Shown: one piece after another, positions 35,045-43,120 of the stretch
Numbering within the stretch: the stretch's first letter is position 1
How the letters are laid out: each line of letters begins with the position of its first letter
Made by a program: the position numbers and the translations under genes
Assembly: GCA_020060215.1 (NCBI GenBank)
Contig: JAGVAP010000122.1
Span: 1-54,101, forward strand
Source of the DNA: Deltaproteobacteria bacterium
GTDB lineage: Bacteria > Desulfobacterota > DSM-4660 > Desulfatiglandales > HGW-15
DNA length: 54,101 nt
Direction: 5' to 3'
Notes under the pieces: generated by a model
Databases searched by the model: none
The model's input: the letters and a program-made list of their open reading frames with translations, nothing else
Told to the model about the DNA's origin: nothing

Positions 35045-38000
35045 GTCGAACCGGCGCATGTTCCGGAAATGAAGGACCAAGGCGGACCTTCAGCTTCTTC
35101 CCTTCCGTCTCCACCCTCATGGTCTCCGTGTCCCAGGACCAGCTCAGGCGGAATCCGGGCAGGGTCATCCCTTCCACGCTCATGGGATGAGGAACCCACT
35201 CCTTCGGGATCCCCGCCCCGATCACGACCTCGTCCATACCATCGGCTGCATAGGCCAGCATATCCATCTGCAGGAGGAGCATCTCCGCCGCGGTCCAGTA
35301 ATGGGGGGTGACGGTCCTGGGGGCCACCCACCCCCGGACCTTCTGCCAGAGGTGGTAGCTGTTGGTCTCGCCCTCCCCCTCCCACCACGTGAACAGCCCC
35401 GGTGACGACTGGTTTTCCCAGAACCACTCGAGGCTCTTCCAGACGCGATCGGGTCGGTCGAGAAAGAGCCACTGATGTGTTTCCGCCAGATCGAAGTAGG
35501 TGTAAAGGGGTACGCGCTTATAGGTCCCGTCCGGGTTGCGATCGCGGTCCCACCGCTGGCCGAGATCCTGGTGAAACTTCTCCTTTGCGTGAACGGCAAT
35601 CCGGGTCGGCCAGAGACCGCAGGCGTAGGTCCTTTCATTCATGGCTCTTTCCCGGGTAAGGGCAAGATCCCAGGCCTTTTCAGTCCTGAGGGCGTGCGCG
35701 CGCCATCGGGCCGCGTCGGCATGACGGCCCAGCCGATCGGCCATGGCCGCTGCCGAGAGGAGACCGCGGTAGTTGACGGCATTGACGAAGAGCACAGGAA
35801 AGTGGTTGTCCATCTTGCCTGATATGAGGCCGTCCCTGGCAGGCTCGGCCACCATCATGGGCCAGAGGGGCCCGTAGCCCCTGCATATGGAGTGACCGGA
35901 TTTGAGTTTCTCCAGCAGGTCGGGAACGAGCTGCCCCTTGTACGGCATGAAGAGGGGCTTGGTGTTGGAGAGCATGGCCTCGATGAGCTTGGCCTTCCGC
36001 CTGACGTGCGGCCAGAGGAGACGATCGAACTCCGGATCCCTTGCCCGGCCGGCGACCTCTTCCAGCCCCCAGAGGGCGAGACCCGGCGCATCGGCCTCGC
36101 TTCCGAATCCCCCGAAAAAATCGTGGTGAGCCAGGGAGACGCTCAGATCCCTCGCCTCCTCCATCAATCCCGCGGAAGCCAGGGACGAGATGATGTAACT
36201 GCCGTCACGGGGCCATTCCAGGGGGTAATTCATGGGGTCGCCCGGACGGGTCTCTCCTTCCACCATTCCCATCCTCAGGTGGAGGATCTGGGCCTCGATG
36301 CACGCCATGAACCTGGGATCCGGAAGATCCGCCCGGAATGAAGGGCGCATGGCGGAAATCGACTCCGTGCCTTTTGCCATCCGGAAGCTTCTGTCCGAGA
36401 TCAACACGGACGTGGGTTTCCTCGTGACAAGCCTGCAGCGGGCATAGCACCAGCCGGAGTGGTCCGAGACCCGGACACGAGGACCTTCGTTCCTGCTCAC
36501 CCAATCCCCGCCTTCCTTTCCGAGCAGGACATCGGCAGGTCCGGGCGAGAAACGGATCTCCCACCGTCCGTCGATCAGGAGGATTTCGCCGTCCCACTCC
36601 ATCGAATGCACCGGTCCGCCGGCAGGCCCTACACTGCGGACGACCGCCACCATGTCCAGGTCTTCCTGGAGCGGTGAAACCCTCAGAAGGCTCCTGCCGG
36701 ATCCGAGAAGAGTCGTGTTTGTGTGATAGTACCGGGTCCCGGTCTCGATCGATGGGAGGAGGCCGCCGGCGACGAATCTCTGACCGACCTCTGTCAAGGG
36801 GATCCGGTCGCTCGTATCGACCAGCTCCCCCCGGCCGTTGAGCACCCAGAGGGAAAGCCCGAAGCTGCCGACGGACGGGCTGAAACCCCCTCCCGGTTCG
36901 TGGTACCCCTTCTCTTCCTCCCTGCTCCCGGGCATGGCCAGGATCACATGGCCTTCTCCCCTCGGCCAGGGGTCGTCGGGGCGCAGATTCATCTGGGCCC
37001 TTACCTTGTGCCTCTCCGAGCCGTGCTGCTGATAGAAGGCGACGACCTCCTCCAACCGGCCGACATTGTTCACCAGGGCAAGAACCGCCGTGAAGGCGGC
37101 AAGCACTACGGCGGATCGCCGGAAGCGGGTCAGGCAGGACAGGGAGGCGAGCAGGACCATGATGGGCGTGAAGTGCAGCACGTAGAGGAAGGTCTCCTCG
37201 CCGTAGAGGAGATGAAGACCGATCTGGCCGAGGAGGATGAGACCGATCAGGATGCGCACTGCGACCGGTGCCGGTGAGGTGAAGGAGGCCCAGACGCCCA
37301 GGACCAGCAGTCCGCTCCAGGCCACCGCAGCGAGCCCGTAGACGCTCCCCGAGCCCGGCGCCGACATCTGGGTGATCATGATCGGCCACTCCGGACGGTC
37401 GTATCGATCCACCACGCCGATCTCCGGCATGACCATGGAGTGGTAAAGGAACGATCCCATGACCCTGGCGGGACCCCCGGAGTCCTCCCGGAGGATATAC
37501 CGGGTCTCCTCGCGGCCGCTGAAGAATTCAGCGGTGGGATAGATCCCCTTCTGCACCCCCCAGAGCACGATCACCACTGCGAGCGCGCGGTAGGAGATGT
37601 TCAGGGTCTTTCGCCACGAGTGGGTGACGGCGGTCGCCAGGATGCCGGCCATCCAATTGGTCACGGTGAAGGCCAGGGTCAGCGCACTGACACCGACGGC
37701 GATCCACCCCGAAAGATTCCGGCGTTGGGAGAGGGCCGCGAACAGAATGGCCCAGAGGATGCTGAGGGATCCGAAGGAATAGGTCTCCGGCACAATGAAC
37801 CAGAAAACGGCCGCAGAACTCGCCATGGCGAGGATAGTGAAGACGAAACCATCGAGGATCCGGCATCCGAGGAGCCGGATCGTGACGAACAGGGTCGCAG
37901 ACCAGAGGCATGCAATGAAGGCGATGTAGAACCGGATGCCGAGGGTCGGCGACAATCCCAGCCCCTTTTTCAGGATCAGGACGGGTGTCCCGGCGAAGAG

Positions 38001-38324
38001 GGAGAACAGGGGGTGGACCCTCGTCCTGTAATGATTGCTCCAGCGATCGGAGAGGTTCGTATGGACGCGGGGGACATCCGCCTCGAAATAGGAGCTCGAG
38101 GACTCCTCCTGAAGGACCACCGGATCGATCAGGGTGGAGCCGTAGAGCGATCCGAACCCCGCCAGAGCCCCAAGGAGGAGGACCATGAGGAGGTCCGCGC
38201 GGAAAGAGGGAAAGATGCCGGTGCGGTGGAGTGATGGAGTGCCGCGGTTAGGGAAAACTCCCCGCTTCACATTGGACTTTCCGGGGGGACCCATCACTCC
38301 ATCACTCCATTCTTCCCGGCTCAT
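34971..38324 (-). CDS. Fusion of a polytopic membrane (GT-C-like) domain and a six-hairpin glycosidase domain
   Basis: This ~1117-aa protein begins with a membrane half (about residues 45-425, roughly ten hydrophobic segments, with WSNHYRTRVHPLF in the first large loop) resembling GT-C-type lipid-linked-sugar glycosyltransferases or their relatives. Residues about 450-640 are beta-rich. Residues about 650-1060 are an alpha/alpha six-barrel of GH15/glucoamylase type (PLEWPRDGSYIISSLASAGL, HLWQKVRGW, TPHYWTAAEM). The ATG at 38324 overlaps the upstream stop (ATGA). Later starts at 38294 or 38186 are possible because a repeat pair lies between. The 3' end overlaps tag. It probably builds or trims an envelope glycan. 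Confidence 0.72.
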   Translation of the reverse strand: MSREEWSDGVMGPPGKSNVKRGVFPNRGTPSLHRTGIFPSFRADLLMVLLLGALAGFGSLYGSTLIDPVVLQEESSSSYFEADVPRVHTNLSDRWSNHYRTRVHPLFSLFAGTPVLILKKGLGLSPTLGIRFYIAFIACLWSATLFVTIRLLGCRILDGFVFTILAMASSAAVFWFIVPETYSFGSLSILWAILFAALSQRRNLSGWIAVGVSALTLAFTVTNWMAGILATAVTHSWRKTLNISYRALAVVIVLWGVQKGIYPTAEFFSGREETRYILREDSGGPARVMGSFLYHSMVMPEIGVVDRYDRPEWPIMITQMSAPGSGSVYGLAAVAWSGLLVLGVWASFTSPAPVAVRILIGLILLGQIGLHLLYGEETFLYVLHFTPIMVLLASLSCLTRFRRSAVVLAAFTAVLALVNNVGRLEEVVAFYQQHGSERHKVRAQMNLRPDDPWPRGEGHVILAMPGSREEEKGYHEPGGGFSPSVGSFGLSLWVLNGRGELVDTSDRIPLTEVGQRFVAGGLLPSIETGTRYYHTNTTLLGSGRSLLRVSPLQEDLDMVAVVRSVGPAGGPVHSMEWDGEILLIDGRWEIRFSPGPADVLLGKEGGDWVSRNEGPRVRVSDHSGWCYARCRLVTRKPTSVLISDRSFRMAKGTESISAMRPSFRADLPDPRFMACIEAQILHLRMGMVEGETRPGDPMNYPLEWPRDGSYIISSLASAGLMEEARDLSVSLAHHDFFGGFGSEADAPGLALWGLEEVAGRARDPEFDRLLWPHVRRKAKLIEAMLSNTKPLFMPYKGQLVPDLLEKLKSGHSICRGYGPLWPMMVAEPARDGLISGKMDNHFPVLFVNAVNYRGLLSAAAMADRLGRHADAARWRAHALRTEKAWDLALTRERAMNERTYACGLWPTRIAVHAKEKFHQDLGQRWDRDRNPDGTYKRVPLYTYFDLAETHQWLFLDRPDRVWKSLEWFWENQSSPGLFTWWEGEGETNSYHLWQKVRGWVAPRTVTPHYWTAAEMLLLQMDMLAYAADGMDEVVIGAGIPKEWVPHPMSVEGMTLPGFRLSWSWDTETMRVETEGKKLKVRLGPSFPEHAPVRLIHTPAPNPYRPALRTGSSPPGGR
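38228..38308. repeat. 14-bp perfect inverted repeat near the fusion gene start
   Basis: GGAGTGATGGAGTG (38228-38241) is exactly complemented by CACTCCATCACTCC (38295-38308), 53 bp apart. Similar TCCATCACTCC-type units are dispersed-repeat-like. Its presence suggests the first ~35 codons assigned to the membrane/glycosidase gene may be a repeat-filled spacer rather than coding sequence. Confidence 0.7.
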
Positions 38325-39766
38325 GCCAACCGGAGATTCGCCAGTACGAATGCGACCCCCATCAGGAGCGCAACGGCCCATGAACCGCGGTCCCGAACGG
38401 TGTAGATGACCGGGTCCTCCCTTATGGAGCCCCTCGAGGAGAGGAGCCACAGCCTGCATTGCCAGAAGAGGAACAGCGGTACGAGGCCCCAAAGCATCTC
38501 ATGGGACGCGAAACGGCCGGATGCGGTCTGGCTCTGGACGTAGAGGGCCATGACCAAGCTGGATGCAAAACTCGAACTGATGCCCATGGCCTGAAGAGGG
38601 GCAAGGTCACCCGGGAGATATCCCCTCCGGCTCAGCACGCGCTCCCCAGCCTGTTGACGGGAAACCAGCTCGGCGATCCGCTTCACCGCTGCGAGGCTGA
38701 AGAAGAGGAACCCTGAAAAGGCCAGCAGCCACAAGGAGACGCGGTACCCGGTTGCGACTCCCCCCGCAAACAGACGGAGGGTGTAGAGAAAGGCCAGGGC
38801 GAACAGGTCGACCAGTGCAAACTCCTTCAGCTTCATTGAATAGCCGATGGAGACCAGCGCGTAGGCCGTCAGGAACAGGCCCACCTCTACCATGCCGCCC
38901 GCCGCCAGCCCTGCTGCCATCAGCAGCGGCGCCAGCAGGAGACCGGTTCTGACGGCCAGGGCCCCGCTCGCGAACGGGCGGTTCCGTTTCGTGGGATGGG
39001 ATCGGTCCGCTCCCAGATCGAACAGGTCGTTGATGAGGTAGGTGGCGGAAGCGACGAGGCAGAACGCCAGGAACGTCATGGCGGCGCGCCGCCATGCAGA
39101 GAGGTCTTCCAGGCCGTTGCTCGTGATGATGGGGGCAAAAACAAGCAGGTTCTTGAGCCACTGGTGGGGCCGCATCGCCTTGATCAGGGCCGACCGCTCG
39201 GATGCGGTCCGCTCGATGATCCCCTCCACCATGGTGTGGACCGAGGCCGCCTTGGCGAGTCTTCGGGACGCATTGACCAGCACCCCGGAGGAGGACCTCT
39301 TCCATACATGCAGATCGGTTCGATCGTTTCCAATATAGCAGAACCGCTCGGACCCGAACCGTTCCGCCAGGGCCTTCGCCTTCGCTCTCCCCCTGAGATT
39401 GCACGATCCGTCGGAGCCGACCACCTCGTCGAAGATCCCCAGGTGATGGTTGATCGACTCGGCCACGCTCCGGTGGGCGCCGGTCACCAGGATCAGCCGC
39501 CTCCCGAGCCCTTTCTGCTCTGCGAGGTAGTTCAAGAGGCGATGATTGAACGGCAGAGACCGGATGTCCGGGGGACATCGCCCGGCAAGCCTGGCCTTGA
39601 ACCTGGACTTGCCGGAGAACAGCCACAGGGGGAGGCTCAGCACGGTGCGCCAGTCATGGACGGCCACCATCAGGCTCTCATAAAGCGTGTCGGTCTCAAC
39701 GAGGGTCCCGTCGAGATCGACCACGATGGACATCGGCGGCGGCTCCCTGGTCGGTACCGTGCTCAT
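38321..39766 (-). CDS. HAD-UbiA fusion, DPPR-synthase-like prenyltransferase
   Basis: This 481-aa two-domain protein has an N-terminal HAD phosphatase (VDLDGT, Asp17/Asp19; LVTGAHR about 93-99; GNDRTD about 146-151). A C-terminal UbiA-type polyprenyl-phosphate transferase follows, with RPHQWLKN (199-206) and NDLFDLGADRSHPTKRNRP (246-264), both hallmarks of decaprenylphosphoryl-5-phosphoribose synthase. It would move a phosphoribose from PRPP to a polyprenyl phosphate and perhaps remove its phosphate with the HAD domain. It overlaps the following gene in an ATGA junction. An internal start at 39733 is also possible. Confidence 0.83.
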   Translation of the reverse strand: MSTVPTREPPPMSIVVDLDGTLVETDTLYESLMVAVHDWRTVLSLPLWLFSGKSRFKARLAGRCPPDIRSLPFNHRLLNYLAEQKGLGRRLILVTGAHRSVAESINHHLGIFDEVVGSDGSCNLRGRAKAKALAERFGSERFCYIGNDRTDLHVWKRSSSGVLVNASRRLAKAASVHTMVEGIIERTASERSALIKAMRPHQWLKNLLVFAPIITSNGLEDLSAWRRAAMTFLAFCLVASATYLINDLFDLGADRSHPTKRNRPFASGALAVRTGLLLAPLLMAAGLAAGGMVEVGLFLTAYALVSIGYSMKLKEFALVDLFALAFLYTLRLFAGGVATGYRVSLWLLAFSGFLFFSLAAVKRIAELVSRQQAGERVLSRRGYLPGDLAPLQAMGISSSFASSLVMALYVQSQTASGRFASHEMLWGLVPLFLFWQCRLWLLSSRGSIREDPVIYTVRDRGSWAVALLMGVAFVLANLRLA

Positions 39767-39921
39767 AGGCGGTAGAGGTCAGACCATCGCTGGAGTGGTC
39801 GAAAGAGAGTGTGGACGGGAAACCCTGGCCGCTCCAGGGTCGTATTCTCACTTCTGATAAGCCGCACGGTTTGTGTGCAGAATAAGGTGGGGGCGGTATT
39901 ATTCGCAGGCAAAACTGTATT

Positions 39922-40647
39922 CTATGCGTTGTCTCTTGAAGCCCCGTGGGAATCCGGTGCCTGTTTTTCCGTCCGGCCGGCAACGAAATCCGGATGCTCC
40001 GGGTTCTCTCGTCGCATCTTGTTGAAACCAAAGAAGAGCCGCCTGAGGGCCATCCAGTTCACCCCTGCGGCGAGCACGACCAGGGCCAGCCCCAGGACCG
40101 CCCCGGGCCGGAATAGCGCTACCCCCGACGGCCAATCGATCCGGACAAGGCCGTTCAGGATCCCTGCAAGGCCGAGGAAGAGGACCATCTCCGGCCGCTC
40201 CCAGAATCCGACCGAGCACGAATCATCGAGGCCCTCTGCCCTGGCCTGCGCGTAGTTTCCCATCAGGGTCCCGAAGGCCAGCCAGATGAAGATCAGGACC
40301 ACGGTAAAGTCCATTGCATCCACCCGGTAGTAATGGAGCAGGATGCCGAAGACAAAGAGGAAATCGGAATAGCGGTCCAGCATGGAATCGAGGAAGGCGC
40401 CCGCGCGCCCGGCGTTGCCGGTACTCCTCGCCATCTGGCCGTCAAGGGTGTCCAGGAACCCGGAGATGACGACGAGGAGCCCTCCCCACGTCGGACTGTA
40501 GGCCAGGACGGCGCATGCCACGATCGCGGAGGCCGCCGCGATGGCCGACATCAGGTAGGGGCCTACACCGATCCTCAGGAATCCATTGGCTGCGGGTTGG
40601 ACGACCAAACGGACGTACTTCGAGTGGATACTGCTGGCCCTGAACAT
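39922..40647 (-). CDS. CDP-alcohol phosphatidyltransferase family protein
   Basis: This 241-aa integral membrane enzyme shows the complete catalytic signature D(x2)DG(x2)AR(x8)G(x3)D(x3)D: Asp66, Asp69-Gly70, Ala73-Arg74, Gly83, Asp87, Asp91. It transfers a phospho-alcohol from a CDP-linked donor to an acceptor alcohol. There are about five or six hydrophobic segments. The acceptor is unknown (inositol phosphate, glycerol phosphate or a sugar). It lies 155 bp upstream of the DPPR-synthase-like gene, possibly in one operon for a surface glycophospholipid. Confidence 0.88.
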   Translation of the reverse strand: MFRASSIHSKYVRLVVQPAANGFLRIGVGPYLMSAIAAASAIVACAVLAYSPTWGGLLVVISGFLDTLDGQMARSTGNAGRAGAFLDSMLDRYSDFLFVFGILLHYYRVDAMDFTVVLIFIWLAFGTLMGNYAQARAEGLDDSCSVGFWERPEMVLFLGLAGILNGLVRIDWPSGVALFRPGAVLGLALVVLAAGVNWMALRRLFFGFNKMRRENPEHPDFVAGRTEKQAPDSHGASRDNA

Positions 40648-40812
40648 GCCTAATAGATAGAGCGGTTCTGTGGCTTGTCAATTGCGGCCCCTCGATCCCC
40701 TGCAGCAGGCGCGGCCGAGAGTTCCAGGCGAGTTAATGAGGGTCTGAAGCGGGCGAGGACAGGCTCAGTGATCCACCGCGCCGGCGCACGAAGGGAAACG
40801 GGGTTGGATCTC

Positions 40813-40974
40813 TCAATGGCCTGTCTTTCGCAAGGGGCAAAGCGGCAGCACTCCAAGCGAGACGCCTTCTTTCCACATTTCTTCAAACAGTCTGAGCGCG
40901 TGGAAATAGTCCGGCTTCTCCTGTCGGATCTGCTCTCTGTTGAATTCTTCCAGCAGCCTTCGATCTTTGACCAT
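40813..40974 (-). CDS. 53-aa conserved-looking small protein
   Basis: A 53-codon frame starts at ATG with GGAGGACAG directly upstream. It reads MVKDRRLLEEF ... PDYFHALRLFEEMWKEGVSLGVLPL then PLRKTGH. The middle matches a widespread small-protein pattern I remember from this phylum (EEF ... LRIFEALW.EA..LGVLPLKDPL), where homologues continue about 20 more residues. The short tail suggests a 3' truncation or frameshift in this copy. No function is known to me. Confidence 0.55.
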   Translation of the reverse strand: MVKDRRLLEEFNREQIRQEKPDYFHALRLFEEMWKEGVSLGVLPLCPLRKTGH

Positions 40975-41077
40975 CTGTCCTCCGGGCCCTCTTCTTCACT
41001 TTTCACGGTTGCCCCATCCACCGAAAAGCATACAAGCCGGCAAACCATCAATCAACAGACCCCATGAAGCCTACCCC

Positions 41078-42607
41078 CTACCGCAGCACCTTGCGGTCCA
41101 GGGTGCGGTACTGGATCGCTTCGGCCACATGGGAGGAGAGGATGGGGGCGCTTCCGGCCATGTCCGCGATGGTGCGGGCGATCTTGAGGATCCGGGAGTG
41201 GGCCCTGGCGCTCAGGCCGAAGCGGTTCATGGCCTTTTCCAGGAGGTCTTCGGATTCGGAGTCGAGGCTGCAGAACTGCCGGATCTGGCGGCTGTTCATC
41301 CTGGCATTCGTGTGGATCTTCATCCGCTGGAAGCGGGCCGCCTGGATCTCCCTCGCCCTCTTTACCCGGTCCAGGATCTCGGCCGAGCTCTGGCCGTCCT
41401 TAGGGGACGAGAGGTCCCTGAACTGGACCGGGGGCACGTCCATGTGGATGTCGATCCGGTCCATGAGGGGTCCCGAAATCCTGGATCGGTAGCGCTGGAT
41501 CTGCACAAAGGTGCAGATGCACTCCCTCTTGGGGTCGCCGAGGAACCCGCAGGGACAGGGGTTCATGGCGGCGACCAGCATGAAGCTTGCCGGATAGGTC
41601 ACGGTCGAGCTCGCCCTGGAGATGGTCACCTGCCCGTCCTCCAGGGGTTGCCGGAGCACCTCCAGCACGTTCTTCCTGAACTCGGGCAGCTCGTCCAGGA
41701 ACAGCACGCCGTTGTGCGCGAGGCTCACCTCCCCGGGTTTGGGGATCTGCCCTCCTCCGATGAGTCCTGCGTCGGACACGGTGTGGTGGGGCGAGCGGAA
41801 CGGACGGGAATGGATGAGCCCATACCCTTTGGGCATGAGGCCCATGACGCTGTAGACCTTGGACGTCTCGAGCGCCTCCTGGAAACTGAGCTCGGGCAGG
41901 ATCGTGTAGAGGCGCCTCGCCAGCATGGTCTTGCCCGCCCCCGGGGGCCCGATCATGAGCATGTTGTGTCCGCCGGCCGCGGCGATCTCCATGGCCCTCT
42001 TCACGTTCTCCTGGCCCCGGACATCGCCGAAATCGACCTCGTCGCCATTCCTCTGAAAGAGCCCGTCCGCTTCCACACGGAAAGGCTCTATGCCGGAGAT
42101 GCCTGATACCGCCTCCACTAGCTCGTAGAGGGTCCTCACCGGGAAGATGTCGATCCCCTCCACCACCGCGGCCTCGGGTGCGTTCTCCGGCGGGAGGAAG
42201 ATCCCCTTCAGCCCCTTCTCCTTGGCGGTGATGGACATGGGCAGTGCCCCCTTGATGGGCCGCACCATGCCGTCGAGGGCAAGCTCGCCGAGGATGAGGT
42301 ACTCCATGCAGCCGTTCCTGGGGACGAGATCCATGGCCGCGAGGATCCCCATGGCCATGGGGAGGTCGAAGGCGGTCCCTTCCTTCTTGATGTCGGCGGG
42401 CGCGAGGTTTACGGTGATCCGATCCGCCGGGAAATGGTAGCCCGAGTTCTTGATCGCGGCCTTGACCCTCTCCTTGCTCTCCCGAACCGCCCCTTCAGGC
42501 AGACCCACGGTGGCAAAGCTCGGCAGCCCCTGGGAGATATCCACCTCCACGTCCACCACATAGGCATCGATTCCGATCACCGCAGCGCTGAGAACCTTCG
42601 CGATCAT
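41078..42607 (-). CDS. comM: YifB/ComM-family Mg-chelatase-like AAA ATPase
   Basis: This 509-aa protein matches the YifB/ComM family closely: the N-terminal ChlI-like domain (GLPSFATVGLPEGAVRESKERVKAAI), Walker A GPPGAGKT (about 218-225), Walker B LFLDELPEF, and the C-terminal MNSRQIRQFCSL. ComM-type hexameric helicases promote branch migration during natural transformation. AAGGGG lies upstream of ATG. It stands alone, just left of the island boundary. Confidence 0.92.
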   Translation of the reverse strand: MIAKVLSAAVIGIDAYVVDVEVDISQGLPSFATVGLPEGAVRESKERVKAAIKNSGYHFPADRITVNLAPADIKKEGTAFDLPMAMGILAAMDLVPRNGCMEYLILGELALDGMVRPIKGALPMSITAKEKGLKGIFLPPENAPEAAVVEGIDIFPVRTLYELVEAVSGISGIEPFRVEADGLFQRNGDEVDFGDVRGQENVKRAMEIAAAGGHNMLMIGPPGAGKTMLARRLYTILPELSFQEALETSKVYSVMGLMPKGYGLIHSRPFRSPHHTVSDAGLIGGGQIPKPGEVSLAHNGVLFLDELPEFRKNVLEVLRQPLEDGQVTISRASSTVTYPASFMLVAAMNPCPCGFLGDPKRECICTFVQIQRYRSRISGPLMDRIDIHMDVPPVQFRDLSSPKDGQSSAEILDRVKRAREIQAARFQRMKIHTNARMNSRQIRQFCSLDSESEDLLEKAMNRFGLSARAHSRILKIARTIADMAGSAPILSSHVAEAIQYRTLDRKVLR

Positions 42608-42807
42608 GTTCAGTCCCCTTTCCTGGAGTGGATGCAGGTGAAGCCGGCCACGACTCGAGAAAGGAAGCTCGCGAGCGATATATACCAGAATTCGGTCTGG
42701 AATGCAGGTAAGATCTTGCGGGGACCCGGGCGTTGGGATCTCGGCATTATGTCCACAAGGATGCGTTCCTGGAATTTTCTGAAGCCTCTGCTAGGTTTTG
42801 TCTTTTT

Positions 42808-42833
42808 CTGTAGGAGCAAGCTCCGGCTTGCGA
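42808..42833. repeat. REP-like element, half copy C
   Basis: CTGTAGGAGCAAGCTCC followed by GGCTTGCGA matches one arm of the elements at 353-421 and 13030-13102; the other arm is missing. It sits about 30 bp before a broken toxin gene, as if a rearrangement removed the rest. Confidence 0.75.
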
Positions 42834-42865
42834 TATTTCCCCCCTGTCCCCGGGATCCGGTTGAC

Positions 42866-43039
42866 TCTTGCCGATCGGCCGCACAGATTTACTTCAAGTG
42901 CAGGAAGAAGGGTATCTCCGTAAGGAGCACGATCGACTGCCTCATTGCACCGATCACCATGGAGCATGATCTCATTGCAGTAGGTCCACGAAAAGTCATT
43001 TACGAGGAGACCTACCGCCTTCTGAAGAAGAGTAACTGA
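42866..43039 (+). pseudogene. C-terminal remnant of a VapC/PIN-domain toxin
   Basis: The frame reads SAAQIYFKCRKKGISVRSTIDCLIAPITMEHDL... up to KKSN and a TGA at 43037-43039. This matches the last third of PIN-domain toxins, including the Asp of TIDCLIA. The N-terminal two thirds, with the first catalytic Asp and Glu, are absent and no antitoxin gene is visible. The remnant ends exactly where the left 46-bp repeat begins. Confidence 0.75.
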
Positions 43040-43084
43040 TGTCCCCGATCACCATCCGTCCGGGAGACCGGACGATCCTTTTGC
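43039..43084. repeat. Left 46-bp direct repeat of the island
   Basis: It differs from the right copy at 52164-52209 only at two positions (T/C and A/G). It includes a 7-bp hairpin CGTCCGG-GAGA-CCGGACG. It starts on the last base of the toxin remnant stop codon and ends 36 bp before the AAA ATPase gene stop. Confidence 0.85.
43057..43082 (+). terminator. Terminator-like hairpin within the left repeat
   Basis: CGTCCGG-GAGA-CCGGACG is a perfect 7-bp GC-rich stem with a 4-base loop, followed by ATCCTTTT on the plus strand. It could end rightward transcripts arriving from the toxin remnant. The same structure is in the right copy at 52182-52207, where it overlaps codons of the gene on the other strand. 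Confidence 0.5.
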
Positions 43085-43120
43085 TTCTTCAAACCTCTGC
43101 TGTGACATAGAACTGCCCGG

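Noticed and set aside
38325..38492. N-terminal extension of the membrane/glycosidase protein upstream of 38324
   Set aside because: It lies inside the HAD-UbiA coding region in another frame and has no membrane or domain character.
42434..43039. 201-codon plus-strand frame as one complete gene
   Set aside because: The first two thirds are antisense to yifB/comM and a REP half-copy; only the last 57 codons resemble a PIN-domain toxin, so it is treated as a remnant.
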